From: Herbiconiux daphne
GTDB taxonomy: Bacteria; Actinomycetota; Actinomycetes; Actinomycetales; Microbacteriaceae
DNA: 64,000 bases
Direction of reading: 5' to 3'
Assembly: GCF_024979295.1 (NCBI RefSeq)
Contig: NZ_JANLCJ010000004.1
Location: 372,001 to 436,000 of the forward strand
This document shows, piece by piece, positions 26,739-37,243 of the stretch (positions within the stretch are counted from its first letter, which is position 1; each line of letters begins with the position of its first letter). Made by a program: the position numbers and the translations under genes. Under the pieces are notes generated by a model. That model saw only the letters and a list, made by a program, of their open reading frames with translations, did no database searches and was not told where the DNA came from.

Positions 26739-28772
26739 GTGGTTAACGAAACCCGCTCGGCGAAACGCTGGTTGATCGGCGATCCTCTGCCGAGCGACAA
26801 GATCGAGGGTCAGCTGCTCCCCAAGCGACTCGCGCTCCCCATTTTCGCCAGCGACCCACTCTCATCCGTCGCCTACGCGCCGCAAGAACTGCTCATGATC
26901 CTCCTCATCGGAGGACTTTCTTTTCTGACCTTCGCGCCCTGGGTCGCGGCCGCCGTCGTGCTGCTGCTGATCGTGGTGGTCGCGTCTTACCGCCAGCTCG
27001 TCAAGGCCTACCCGTCGGGCGGCGGCGACTACGAGGTGGCCCACAAGAACCTGGGTGAGAAGGCCGGTCTCGTCGTCGCATCCGCTCTTCTCGTCGACTA
27101 CGTGCTCACCGTGGCCGTGTCGGTCGCATCGGGCGTCGACAACATCATCTCGGCCATCCCCGAGCTGAACCCGTGGCGGGTCGAGATCGCGGTCGGCTTC
27201 GTCGTGCTGCTGATGGCTGTCAACCTGCGCGGGGTGCGCGAGTCGAGCAAGGCCTTCGCCATTCCGACCTACGTGTTCGTGGCGAGCGTGGCCGTGATGA
27301 TCCTGATCGGGCTCGCGCGCACCGCCTTCGGCGACGCCCCGGTGTCGGAGTCGGCCGGCTTCGAGGTGAAGGCCGATCAACTCACGCAGGCCGCGATGGT
27401 GCTGTTGCTGCTGCGCGCGTTCTCGAGCGGATGCTCCGCCCTCACCGGCGTCGAGGCCATCTCGAACGGCGTGCCCGCGTTCCGCACCCCGAAGATCAAG
27501 AACGCCCAGCGCACCCTCGTGCTCATGGGCGGCATCGCCATCTGCCTGTTCGCCGGGCTCACCGCCATCGCGCTCATCTCGGGAGTGCACTACGCCGAGA
27601 ACGCCTGCCACCTGGTGGGCTTCGAGAACTGCGAGACGACACCGCAGCGCAGCCTGATGGCGCAGGTGGCGGCCGCGACGTTCGGCAACAACTCGATCAT
27701 GTTCTTCGTCATCCAGGCCGCCACAGCCGCGGTGCTGCTGCTGGCGGCCAACACGGCGTTCAACGGCTTCCCGCTGCTCGGCTCCGTGCTGGCGAAAGAC
27801 AGCTACGCGCCCAAGGCCATGCTCACCCGCGGCGACCGCCTGGTGTTCTCGAACGGCATGATCGTGCTGGCCCTCGCCGCCACCGCCATCCTGATCGTCT
27901 ACCAGGCGAACCTCACCCAGCTGATCCAGCTCTACATCATCGGCGTGTTCGTGTCGTTCACCCTCGGGCAGACCGGCATGGTGAAGCACTGGGTGCGGAT
28001 GCTCCGCGAGGGCGCGAGCGACCGCGGCGCCGTCATCCGCTCGCTCGCGATCAACGCGGTGGGAGCGGTGTTCACGGCGATCGTGCTGATCGTGGTGACC
28101 ATCACCAAGTTCACCCACGGCGCCTGGCTCGTGTTCGCCATCATGCCCGTGCTGTTCCTGCTGATGATGGGCGTCAACCGCTACTACCGCGACGTCAACA
28201 AAGAGGTCGAGGTCGACCCCACCACGACGTTCGGCGCCACCGGCGACCACGCCGTGGTGCTCGTGGGCCGCATGCAGAAGCCCGTGCTCAAGGCCCTCGA
28301 CTACGCCATCGCCGCCCGGCACGACTCGATCGAGGCGGTGCACCTCTCGATCGACGACGAGCAGACCGCCCAGCTCGAGAAGGACTGGCAGGCGATGAAC
28401 ATCGAGGTGCCGCTCAACATCATCGAGTCGCCCTACCGCGACGTGGCCGTGCCGCTGGCGAAGTACATCATGAAGCACCAGGCCGAGCACGGCGGCGAGG
28501 TGGTGACGGTCTACACGCCCATCTACATCGTGGGTCATTGGTGGGAGACGATCCTGCACAACCACAAGGCCCGGCGCATCCGCAAGAAGCTGATGCTCGT
28601 GCACGGCGTCACGATCGCGCTGGTGCCCTGGCTGCTCGACTCGTCGGAGTTGCTCTACGGCCGGCGGTCTCGGCCGCTGCCCGGCCAGGAGCGCCGCGGC
28701 GAGCCCGTGCGCCCCGTCGTGCGCCGCCCGCACGCCGAGGCGATGGCGGCCCGAAAGCGCACCCGGGGCTGA
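26739..28772 (+). CDS. kimA: KimA-like potassium transporter (APC superfamily)
   Basis: 677 residues from the GTG at 26739. About twelve membrane helices (to about residue 465), then a ~210-residue cytoplasmic domain. From memory of Bacillus subtilis KimA, several blocks are nearly the same: 'SSVAYAPQELLMIL', 'SYRQLVKAYPSGGGDYEV', 'NLGEKAGLVVASALLVDY', 'LRAFSSGCSALTGVEAISN' and 'LAANTAFNGFPLLGSVLAKD'. KimA is a high-affinity K+/H+ symporter regulated by c-di-AMP. A generic amino-acid permease is the alternative. The start is decided by the promoter: TTGACA-16-TAGTGT places transcription start at the GTG. The 3' end including part of the stop is duplicated downstream. Confidence 0.85.
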   Translation: MVNETRSAKRWLIGDPLPSDKIEGQLLPKRLALPIFASDPLSSVAYAPQELLMILLIGGLSFLTFAPWVAAAVVLLLIVVVASYRQLVKAYPSGGGDYEVAHKNLGEKAGLVVASALLVDYVLTVAVSVASGVDNIISAIPELNPWRVEIAVGFVVLLMAVNLRGVRESSKAFAIPTYVFVASVAVMILIGLARTAFGDAPVSESAGFEVKADQLTQAAMVLLLLRAFSSGCSALTGVEAISNGVPAFRTPKIKNAQRTLVLMGGIAICLFAGLTAIALISGVHYAENACHLVGFENCETTPQRSLMAQVAAATFGNNSIMFFVIQAATAAVLLLAANTAFNGFPLLGSVLAKDSYAPKAMLTRGDRLVFSNGMIVLALAATAILIVYQANLTQLIQLYIIGVFVSFTLGQTGMVKHWVRMLREGASDRGAVIRSLAINAVGAVFTAIVLIVVTITKFTHGAWLVFAIMPVLFLLMMGVNRYYRDVNKEVEVDPTTTFGATGDHAVVLVGRMQKPVLKALDYAIAARHDSIEAVHLSIDDEQTAQLEKDWQAMNIEVPLNIIESPYRDVAVPLAKYIMKHQAEHGGEVVTVYTPIYIVGHWWETILHNHKARRIRKKLMLVHGVTIALVPWLLDSSELLYGRRSRPLPGQERRGEPVRPVVRRPHAEAMAARKRTRG

Positions 28773-28815
28773 GCCTGACGCCACGCCGGCGACGAGCCTG
28801 ACGCCACGCTGGCAA
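28771..28815 (+). repeat. 22-bp tandem duplication after the KimA-like gene
   Basis: Bases 28771-28792, which begin inside the TGA stop, recur at 28794-28815 with 20 of 22 identities. The offset of 23 bp is not a multiple of three. Confidence 0.75.
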
Positions 28816-28933
28816 TAGGTGCACGGACTGAAATTCGTGGGGACCCTGCGTGCTAAACTGACGCAAGTTTTCGTAGTTATTCGTCTCATCCGGGTGGCGT
28901 ATGCCCCCGGCCCGATTCGTGAGGGGGTCTCGC

Positions 28934-29131
28934 ATGGGGCGTGGCCGTCAGAAGGCAAAGCACACGAAGGTCGCTCGCGAGCTGAAGTACTTCAGCCCCG
29001 ACACGAACTATTCGGCGCTCGAGCGTGAACTCACGGGCAAAGCCGGTGAGCCCGACTACTCGAAGTGGATCGAAGAAGACGACGATTCCGACGATTCGTT
29101 CGAGCCGAAAGACGAGCAGAAGCGCGCCTGA
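28934..29131 (+). CDS. DUF3073 family small protein
   Basis: 65 residues: a basic N-terminus 'MGRGRQKAKHTKVARELKY', then 'FSPDTNYSALERELTG' and an acidic C-terminal half 'WIEEDDDSDDSFEP'. This is the actinobacteria-restricted DUF3073 family, of unknown function. The ATG at 28934 follows GAGGGGG at good spacing; the frame is open further upstream but that has no ribosome-binding site. Followed by a terminator-like hairpin. Confidence 0.9.
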   Translation: MGRGRQKAKHTKVARELKYFSPDTNYSALERELTGKAGEPDYSKWIEEDDDSDDSFEPKDEQKRA

Positions 29132-29187
29132 CGCTCCGACCCGTCACTCCGCGGCGACGCGAGCGCTCCACAGCGCTTCTCGGCACC

Positions 29188-29221
29188 AGAGGGTCTGATC
29201 CGCTGAGGGTCAGGCCCTTTC
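29188..29221. terminator. Hairpin between convergent small genes
   Basis: An AGGGTCTGATCC-type arm (29190-29201) pairs with 29205-29218 through G:C and G:U pairs, followed by CCCTTTC. It can serve the DUF3073 gene and, read backwards, the convergent membrane-protein gene whose stop lies at 29210. Confidence 0.5.
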
Positions 29222-29593
29222 GTCGTTCTCGGGCTTGACCGGCTCGGCGATCATCTCGATGACCGGCTCGCCCTCGGCGGGCACGGAAGCGGAAGCAGGA
29301 GCAGACGCGGGCTTCTCGTGCTCTTCGACGCGCTCGACCTTCACGGTGCGTGCGCGCCGGCGGCTCGCGCGGTCGATCACGATCGCCACCACGGCACCGA
29401 GCCCGACGCAGATCGCCACCACGAAGAGCCCGACGAAGCCGAACACCTGCAGCCGGTTGAAGTCCTCCTGCTCGGGGAACCCGAAGGTCAGCATGAGCGT
29501 CACGATCACACCGACGGCCAGCCCCACCGCCATGAAACGGTAGTAGCGGGGCGCCCGGCGAACCGAGGCAGTCTCTTCACGACGATCACTCAC
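29210..29593 (-). CDS. Small two-helix membrane protein, unknown function
   Basis: 127 residues from the GTG at 29593, with GGGAG about nine bases upstream. Two membrane helices ('FMAVGLAVGVIVTLMLTFGF' and 'VFGFVGLFVVAICVGLGAVV') are joined by the short acidic loop 'PEQEDFNRLQ'. A basic patch 'DRASRRRARTVKVERVEEH' follows, then an acidic Pro/Ala tail. Both ends are probably cytoplasmic. The frame continues upstream but only as a shadow of the next gene. No recognised family name. Confidence 0.75.
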   Translation of the reverse strand: MSDRREETASVRRAPRYYRFMAVGLAVGVIVTLMLTFGFPEQEDFNRLQVFGFVGLFVVAICVGLGAVVAIVIDRASRRRARTVKVERVEEHEKPASAPASASVPAEGEPVIEMIAEPVKPENDERA

Positions 29594-29636
29594 CCCTCCA
29601 TTCTCCCGCACCCGCCTGAAAGCGGCGTGCGCGAGA

Positions 29637-30014
29637 TCAGGGTTCAGAACGTCGGTGCACGACCGGAACGTAGCCGGTGAGATCGGCGCGCTGGCCCGAC
29701 GCGTGGATGCGCGCCGCCGCCCGGCCCTCCGCCCAGCTGAGGCTGCCGGTGGCGAGCTCGAGCCAGGTGCGGGCATCCATCTCCACCACGTTCGGCGGCG
29801 TTCCGCGGGTGTGCCCCGGCCCCTCGATGCACTGCACGGCGCCGAACGGCGGCACCCGCACCTCCACCGAGTTGCCCTCGGCGCGCTCCGCCAGCAGCTG
29901 CAGCAGGTAACGAACGGCGGTGGCCCGGATGTCGCGGCTCGCGCCCTCGAAATCACCCGTCGCGGCGCTCACCGCCGCGTTGCCCTCGCTGTCGCCGATG
30001 CGTGCCTTGCCCAT
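29637..30014 (-). CDS. Sterol carrier family protein (SCP-2-like)
   Basis: 125 residues. 'RATAVRYLLQLLAERAEGNS' forms an N-terminal helix; 'VEVRVPPFGAVQCIEGPGHTRGTPPNVVEMD', then 'TWLELATGSLSWAEGRAAARIHASG', is the conserved core of the actinobacterial SCP-like family. In this fold a hydrophobic tunnel may bind a lipid; the physiological ligand is unknown. It lies between the small membrane protein and an acetyltransferase, all leftward, upstream of divergent purD-purC. Confidence 0.85.
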   Translation of the reverse strand: MGKARIGDSEGNAAVSAATGDFEGASRDIRATAVRYLLQLLAERAEGNSVEVRVPPFGAVQCIEGPGHTRGTPPNVVEMDARTWLELATGSLSWAEGRAAARIHASGQRADLTGYVPVVHRRSEP

Positions 30015-30038
30015 GCCTCAACGCTACCCGCCAGGGAT

Positions 30039-30479
30039 TCAGGCGGGGTCGTCGAACGTCCAGGTGAACGACACGAAGGGCTCCACCCGGCTGGGCACGG
30101 CTGCGCGATAGGTGGCCAGCGCGGCCTCGTTGTCGGGCTCGGTGCCGACCCACATGCCATAGCAGCCCCGGTCGCGCGCCAGGTCGGCGAGCGCGTGCAC
30201 GAGGGCCGTCGCCACGCCCTGGCGCCGGAACTCGTCGTCGACGCCGAGTTCGTAGAGGAACATCTCGGTGCCGTGGTCGGGGTGGGTGGTCTCGACGCCC
30301 GAGATCATGCCGATGGGATGCGCCAGGTCGGCATCGCCCGCGCGGTAGGCGAACAGCAGGTGGTGCGTGGGGCTGGAGAGGAACCGCCGTGCCGCGGAGT
30401 CGTCGACCGCCTCGTCGAAGAGGTGGGCACCGCGGGCGAGGGCGCGAGCATCCGTCACCCGCTCGATCTGCACCGTCAT
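30039..30479 (-). CDS. GNAT-family acetyltransferase
   Basis: 146 residues. Acetyl-CoA binding motif A is 'ELGVDDEFRRQGVATALVHAL' (R-R-Q-G-V-A). The overall spacing ('FLYELGV...RRQGVATAL...GCYGMWVGTEPDNEAALATYRA') resembles the AAC(3)-I branch. The substrate may be an amine of any type; calling it an antibiotic-resistance gene would go beyond the sequence. Cytosolic. It is 63 bp from the start of divergent purD-purC. Confidence 0.85.
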   Translation of the reverse strand: MTVQIERVTDARALARGAHLFDEAVDDSAARRFLSSPTHHLLFAYRAGDADLAHPIGMISGVETTHPDHGTEMFLYELGVDDEFRRQGVATALVHALADLARDRGCYGMWVGTEPDNEAALATYRAAVPSRVEPFVSFTWTFDDPA

Positions 30480-30542
30480 GCCCCCACGCTACTCGCGGCG
30501 CCCGGCCAGGTGCCCGCCCGCGCCACACCCTAGGCTGGAGCC

Positions 30543-32770
<2,228 letters not shown>

Positions 32771-32774
<4 letters not shown>

Positions 32775-32852
32775 GTCGCGTTTCGGCGGGGCTGTCGGCG
32801 GCCGGGAGCGGTCTGAGTCTTGTGTCGGCGGGGGTGTCGGCGGCCGGGAGTA
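32771..32852 (+). repeat. 40-bp tandem duplication spanning the purD-purC stop
   Basis: Bases 32771-32810 (with the TGA) recur at 32813-32852 with 34 of 40 identities and a 42-bp period, a multiple of three, so the second TGA is in frame. The second copy overlaps the leader of the next gene. Confidence 0.8.
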
Positions 32853-32862
32853 GGGTCTGGCC

Positions 32863-33567
32863 ATGAACGTCATCCTCATTCCCGGCTTCTGGCTCGGCGG
32901 CGACTCGTGGGCCGAGGTCGTGCCATCGCTCGAGGCCGCCGGCCTCACTGTGCACACGCCGACGCTGCAGGGGCTCGGCTCGGTCGACGACGACCGCTCG
33001 GGCGTGACCCTCGCCTCGCAGACCGCCGAGGTGGTGGCGCTCGTCGATGAACTCGACCCCGCCGACGAGCTGGTGCTCGTCGGGCATTCGGGCGGCGGGG
33101 CCATCATCCACGGCGCCGTCGACGCCCGGCCCGACCGCGTCGCGCGGGCGATCTACGTCGACAGCGGGCCGACTCCCGAGGGCGTGGCCATCAACGAGCG
33201 TCTCGACGCCACCGGCGCCGACGCGCCCCTGCCACCGTGGGAGGAGTTCGGCGACGCCGACCTGCGTGATCTCTCCGACGAGCAGCTCTCGTGGTTCCGC
33301 AGCATCGCGGTGCCCGAGCCCGCGCGGGTCGCTCACGACCCGCAGCAGTTGTTCGACACGGCGCGCTACGCCGTGCCCATCACACTGATCTCGTCGACCT
33401 TCACCCGCGCCGAGATCGACGGGGCCATCGCGGCCGGCGTGCCCTACTTCAGCGAGGTGCCGCTCATGGAGCGTGCGACCATCGTCGAGTTGCCCACCGG
33501 GCACTGGCCGCAGTTCACGAAGCCGGCCGAACTCGCGCAGGCCATCCTCGACGCGGTCGGGCGGTGA
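32863..33567 (+). CDS. Alpha/beta hydrolase
   Basis: 234 residues. 'VILIPGFWLGGDSWAEVVPS' is the oxyanion-hole strand-loop. The nucleophile Ser lies in 'VLVGHSGGGAIIHGA' (G-H-S-G-G) and the His in 'VELPTGHWPQFTKP'; the acid is not obvious. Cytosolic, close to the haloperoxidase/esterase-type hydrolases. The substrate cannot be inferred. Confidence 0.88.
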   Translation: MNVILIPGFWLGGDSWAEVVPSLEAAGLTVHTPTLQGLGSVDDDRSGVTLASQTAEVVALVDELDPADELVLVGHSGGGAIIHGAVDARPDRVARAIYVDSGPTPEGVAINERLDATGADAPLPPWEEFGDADLRDLSDEQLSWFRSIAVPEPARVAHDPQQLFDTARYAVPITLISSTFTRAEIDGAIAAGVPYFSEVPLMERATIVELPTGHWPQFTKPAELAQAILDAVGR

Positions 33568-33669
33568 GCCTGCTACTGGCCGTTTCTGGTTTCCTCCGAG
33601 GTTTCTGACCATCGGGTCGATCGGTCGGCGAGCGCGCAAGGCTGGAGGGAACGACAGGAAGGGGCCATC

Positions 33670-33969
33670 GTGTCCGATCTCGTGAGTCTGTTTCCCATAC
33701 TGTTCGTCGTGGTCGCCGCCATCATCGCGGTCGTGTTCGTGGTGGTCATCGTGTCGGTGGTCGCCAACGCGCGGCGCGTGAGGCGCTCGGGCCACAACCC
33801 GCTCACCCTGCAGGCCGACCTCGCCACCAAACTCCTCGACAGCGACGCCCTGAGCGCCGAACGCTCCACCGAGGAGCGCCTCGGCGAACTCGACCGCCTG
33901 CGCGCCTCCGCCGCCATCTCGCCCGACGAGTATCAGGCGGCCCGCGCTCGCGTGCTCGCGCAGCACTAG
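33670..33969 (+). CDS. Small membrane protein with SHOCT-like C-terminus
   Basis: 99 residues from a GTG behind GGAAGGGG. One long hydrophobic helix 'LFPILFVVVAAIIAVVFVVV' (about 7-30) is followed by a basic stop-transfer 'ARRVRRSGHN'. A C-terminal helix pair 'RLGELDRLRASAAISPDEYQAARARVL' has the leucine/'I(S/T)..EY...R' pattern of SHOCT domains, which occur on membrane-associated proteins. Function unknown. Confidence 0.75.
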   Translation: MSDLVSLFPILFVVVAAIIAVVFVVVIVSVVANARRVRRSGHNPLTLQADLATKLLDSDALSAERSTEERLGELDRLRASAAISPDEYQAARARVLAQH

Positions 33970-34048
33970 AGCGCTCCGCCGCGCGTCGCGTCGCGCCCCG
34001 TTGCCCCCGGCCCCCGTCGGCGCGCCCATTGCCCCGCATCGCGCCCTC

Positions 34049-34090
34049 CTTGTTCGAGCGCGCCGCTCCTGACGGGCGCGGACGAACAAG
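34049..34090. terminator. Long hairpin in gap before the cyclodeaminase gene
   Basis: CTTGTTCG-AG-CGCGCC (34049-34064) pairs with GGCGCG-GA-CGAACAAG (34075-34090): 14 pairs with one 2x2 mismatch, 10-nt loop. No T run follows. It may terminate the preceding gene; the 200-bp gap (33970-34170) holds nothing else I recognise. Confidence 0.5.
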
Positions 34091-34170
34091 AAGAGCGCGG
34101 CGGACTGCGGGGCGTCGCAGCCCACGGCGGCGGGTGGCAGCGCGGGGGCGGGACGGCAGACAATGGGGGC

Positions 34171-34815
34171 ATGGATAGTGAGGCGCACGAGGCATCCGCC
34201 CGCAATGTGGGAGTCGAGACGTGGATGGCGGCACTCGCCCAGTCGCACGGGTCACCCGGCGGGGGCGCCGCCTCGGGTGTGATGCTGGCGATCGCGGCCG
34301 CCCTCACGTCGATGGTGGCCGGTTACACCGAGCCGTCGCCCGAGCGCGACCGCATCCTGGAGCGGGCGCGGGAGCACCGGCTCGCCGCGCTCGCCCTGGC
34401 CGACGAAGACGCGAGCGCCTCGAACTCGTTCGGCGGCGCCTACCGGCTGCCCGCCGGGCCCGAGCGTGACGAGTCTGTGCGGGCCGCGAGCATCCAGGGC
34501 GCTCGGGCTGCGGCCGCGCTCGGCGAACGCGCCGTCGAGCTGCTGCCCGACCTCGAGTGGCTCGCCGCGAACGGCAACCGCGCGCTGATCGCCGATGCGG
34601 CGGTGGCGCTCGGCGCCCTGCGCGCCGCGATCTCCGGATGCCGCGTCAACCTCAGCTTCGACCTCGGCGCTCTCGAGCACCTGGGTGACACCCTCGAGCA
34701 GGTGCGGCTGGGGCATCCGGCGCTCTTCGCCACCGTCACCCTGTTCGACCAGGTGCTGTCGCGCATCGACGACCTGTCGCGCTCGATCGACGATCGGGCG
34801 GCCCCGACCGACTGA
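34171..34815 (+). CDS. Cyclodeaminase/cyclohydrolase family protein (FtcD-like)
   Basis: 214 residues, helical. 'GSPGGGAASGVMLAIAAALT' is the folate-binding signature of formiminotetrahydrofolate cyclodeaminase (PF04961). 'ASAFNSFGGAY'-like and 'LIADAAVALGALRAAISGCR' (usually '.sD..vA..la.aa..ga..NV') also fit. The family converts 5-formimino-THF to 5,10-methenyl-THF. The gene stands alone, without the formiminotransferase partner nearby, so the real reaction may differ. The last codons and stop are duplicated 36 bp downstream. Confidence 0.82.
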   Translation: MDSEAHEASARNVGVETWMAALAQSHGSPGGGAASGVMLAIAAALTSMVAGYTEPSPERDRILERAREHRLAALALADEDASASNSFGGAYRLPAGPERDESVRAASIQGARAAAALGERAVELLPDLEWLAANGNRALIADAAVALGALRAAISGCRVNLSFDLGALEHLGDTLEQVRLGHPALFATVTLFDQVLSRIDDLSRSIDDRAAPTD

Positions 34816-34859
34816 GCGGCGCCAGTCGACCGGGCGCCGCCGACCGACTGAGCGGCACC
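34804..34859 (+). repeat. 20-bp duplication of the cyclodeaminase gene tail
   Basis: Bases 34804-34823, which include the TGA, recur at 34840-34859 with 19 of 20 identities. The offset of 36 bp keeps the second TGA in frame. Confidence 0.8.
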
Positions 34860-34870
34860 GGCCGGGGCGA

Positions 34871-35728
34871 TCAGCCCACGGATGCCGCGTCGATCGCCGA
34901 GGCGACCACCCGCGCCATGGGCTTGCGGATCATGTGGTCGCTCACGTTCACCACGTGCGTGGTGACGTTGCGCATCTTCTCGATGATGGCCAGATTGCCC
35001 GGCACGAGGAATTCGTCGAGCCGGCCGTAGACGATCTCGATCGGCTGATCGACGCGGGCGAGGTCGCTGATGACCGTCTGCGACTCGATGCAGTTCGACA
35101 TCGACTTCACGAACGGCACCCAGTTCTTCTCGGTGATCTCCATCACGTGCTCCACCGGCAGCAGCTTCGACACGAAGGCGGCGCGGGCGATCGTGAAGTC
35201 CTTGTTCTCGCGAAAGAACTGGTAGGCCTGCAGATAACCCGCCATGCGCTGGCGCACGCGAGGATCGCCGATCTCCGACGGCGACAGGTAGACCGGCGGG
35301 CTCACGAGCACGAGGCTGCGCACGTGGTCGCCGTGGGTGGCGGCGTAACGGGCGCCGATGAGCGTGCCGAGCGAGTGCCCGACCAGCACGAACGGCTGCT
35401 CGAGATGCAGCGAGCGGATCGTGTGCGCGATGGCGGCGACGTGCTCCTCGAGGGTGTAGTCCGCGTCATCCGGAGCCGGCGACCCGCCGAACCCCAGCAG
35501 GTCGATGGCGATCACGCGGTGGGTCTCTCGCACGAGCGGCAAAACGTAGAAGAAGGTGCTCGACGACGAGGCGATGCCGTGGATCATCACGACGACCGGC
35601 TTGGCCTCGCCCCCCGCCCCGCTGCCCGCCGCCCCGCCGCCCGCCGGCTCGCCGGTGTCTTCGGCGATGTGCAGCAGCGGCGCGCGCGGGTCACGCAGAC
35701 CCTCGATCAGATCTCGAACCCTCGACAT
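34871..35728 (-). CDS. Alpha/beta hydrolase
   Basis: 285 residues from the ATG at 35728, which follows GGTGGGGG; the longer open frame upstream overlaps the next gene and is rejected. 'VVMIHGIASSSSTFFYVLPL' is the oxyanion strand and the nucleophile Ser lies in 'VLVGHSLGTLIGARY'. The acid is likely in 'IVYGRLDEFLVPGN' and the His in 'VVNVSDHMIRKP', the canonical spacing for C-C hydrolases and esterases. Cytosolic; substrate unknown. It is immediately followed upstream by the 2OG oxygenase gene in the same direction. Confidence 0.88.
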   Translation of the reverse strand: MSRVRDLIEGLRDPRAPLLHIAEDTGEPAGGGAAGSGAGGEAKPVVVMIHGIASSSSTFFYVLPLVRETHRVIAIDLLGFGGSPAPDDADYTLEEHVAAIAHTIRSLHLEQPFVLVGHSLGTLIGARYAATHGDHVRSLVLVSPPVYLSPSEIGDPRVRQRMAGYLQAYQFFRENKDFTIARAAFVSKLLPVEHVMEITEKNWVPFVKSMSNCIESQTVISDLARVDQPIEIVYGRLDEFLVPGNLAIIEKMRNVTTHVVNVSDHMIRKPMARVVASAIDAASVG

Positions 35729-35771
35729 TCCCCCACCCTGCCCGCGCGGGCGACGGAAGGCAATGGGCCGG

Positions 35772-36815
35772 TCACTGCTGCTGGGCGGCCAGCACGCGCG
35801 CAGCCTCGCGCGCGGCCTTCTCGTTGCGCACGCCCGCTCGCGATCCGGCGAGCTTGGCGGCGATGTGCTCGCCCACGGTGACGGGTTCATAGAGATTCGG
35901 ATGCTCCGCCGAGATGCACGAGGGAAGCGTCTCGATCAGGGCGTCGAAGTCGCCGTCGTGGAAGTAGGCGGCGGAGCGGCGGCGCTCGATGGTGCCGTCG
36001 ACGATCGGCGGTTTGACGCGGTGGAGTGTCGACATCCAGCGCTCGTTGGTCCATCGTGCCGTCACGTCGCCGAGGTTGATGAGCAGGGCGTCGTCGGCGG
36101 GGCTGACGTCGTTCCAGCTGCCGTCGGCGCCGAGCACCTGCAGGCCGGCGACCTGGTCGGCCCAGAGCACCGTGACGATGCCGTAGTCGGTGTGCTCGCC
36201 CATGCCGGTGAGGTCGCCGTCGAGGTCGACCGTGCCGGGCGGCAGGGCGTAGTTGTTCATGCGCAGCACGTCGAGCGAGTGACCGGTGTAGGCGTCGAAG
36301 AAGCCCGCGGGCAGGCCGAGGGCGTCGGCGAAGATGTCGGTCATGGTGTTCGCCACGCGGCGCGCCTCGGCGAAGTAGGCGCTGACCCGCGGTTCGAAGC
36401 CGGGCGCGGCATCCGGCCACACGTTCTCGGCGTAGTGCACCGGGTCGACCTCGGCGTCGGGGTAGTCGGACTGCGCGGCCCCGACGTTGAACGCCTCGAA
36501 GAAGTCGTTCATGCGGCTCGCCGACTCCACGCCGAGGCTGAGGCTCAGCGACTCCGACTTGGGTGGCGAGTACCCGCGATTGATGCCCGAGGGGGTGCGG
36601 TAGGTCTTCTTCTCGTCGAGGGTGAGGCAGAAGAACTCGTCCATGGCGGCCGCGAGGCCGGCGCGGGTGTCGAGCGGGATGCCGTGGCCGAGGATCTGGA
36701 TGAACCCGACCGTGCTGCACGCCACGTCGATCGCCCTGGCGACGGCGGCCTTCTCGTCGGGTGAGCCGCCCTGCACGTAGGGGGCGATGTCGACCACGGG
36801 AACCTGGAATGTCAT
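35772..36815 (-). CDS. Isopenicillin-N-synthase-like 2OG-Fe(II) oxygenase
   Basis: 347 residues. An N-terminal DIOX_N domain ('VPVVDIAPYV', 'GFIQILGHGIP') precedes the jelly-roll. Iron ligands are His208 and Asp210 in 'GEHTDYGIVT' and His265 in 'STLHRV'; the 2-oxoglutarate-binding Arg-x-Ser is at about 279-281 ('ERRRSAAYF'). These enzymes hydroxylate or desaturate small molecules using O2 and 2-oxoglutarate. The substrate is unknown. It precedes an alpha/beta hydrolase gene on the same strand, possibly a two-step modification. Confidence 0.92.
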   Translation of the reverse strand: MTFQVPVVDIAPYVQGGSPDEKAAVARAIDVACSTVGFIQILGHGIPLDTRAGLAAAMDEFFCLTLDEKKTYRTPSGINRGYSPPKSESLSLSLGVESASRMNDFFEAFNVGAAQSDYPDAEVDPVHYAENVWPDAAPGFEPRVSAYFAEARRVANTMTDIFADALGLPAGFFDAYTGHSLDVLRMNNYALPPGTVDLDGDLTGMGEHTDYGIVTVLWADQVAGLQVLGADGSWNDVSPADDALLINLGDVTARWTNERWMSTLHRVKPPIVDGTIERRRSAAYFHDGDFDALIETLPSCISAEHPNLYEPVTVGEHIAAKLAGSRAGVRNEKAAREAARVLAAQQQ

Positions 36816-36917
36816 AGTGACCCGAGAGTAGCGCGCGCTCGTTACAGGGGTATTAAGCGGTGGCGGTTGGGCGTGCGCCGGCGCCGGAGCCGGTCTTCGC
36901 GGGCGCCGGCTCGCCGG

Positions 36918-37166
36918 TCAGCGCTGGTCGAAGTCGTTGTCGTTGTACTGGTTCTGGTTGAGGATCTCGGAGACCTCGGTGAACCGGTATTCGGCAGTGG
37001 CGGGGCCCTCGGGCACCACGTCGCCGTCTTCGGCCGGAACGAGCACGTAGACGATCTGGCCGTCGCTGTAGGGCAGAACGAGCTCATCGGGAGCGCCGTC
37101 GTCGAGCGGGATGGTCTGGTCGTGGAGGGGTCCGCCGGAGAGGTGCGCAAGAGCTGGTGTTGTCAT
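36918..37166 (-). CDS. Small hypothetical protein
   Basis: 82 residues: 'LSGGPLHDQTIPLDDGAPDELVLPYSDGQIVYVLVPAEDG', then 'AEYRFTEVSEILNQNQYNDN'. It looks like a small beta-rich soluble protein, with no Cys, no signal peptide and no membrane helix. I recognise no named family. It starts 77 bp from the divergent AlkA-like gene. The 3' flank is GC-rich and low in complexity. Confidence 0.7.
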   Translation of the reverse strand: MTTPALAHLSGGPLHDQTIPLDDGAPDELVLPYSDGQIVYVLVPAEDGDVVPEGPATAEYRFTEVSEILNQNQYNDNDFDQR

Positions 37167-37243
37167 GCCCCCAGGCTACCCGGATGCGCTGTCGGTTGTC
37201 GGCGGCATCCGCCAGGATGGGCGGAGCACCCCAGGAGGCAGCC

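Noticed and set aside
26862..28958. 698-residue minus-strand frame
   Set aside because: Antisense to the KimA-like transporter; His/Asp/Gln-rich shadow composition.
30039..30479. Aminoglycoside 3-N-acetyltransferase resistance gene
   Set aside because: Only general GNAT motifs and a loose AAC(3)-I-like layout; resistance cannot be supported from this.
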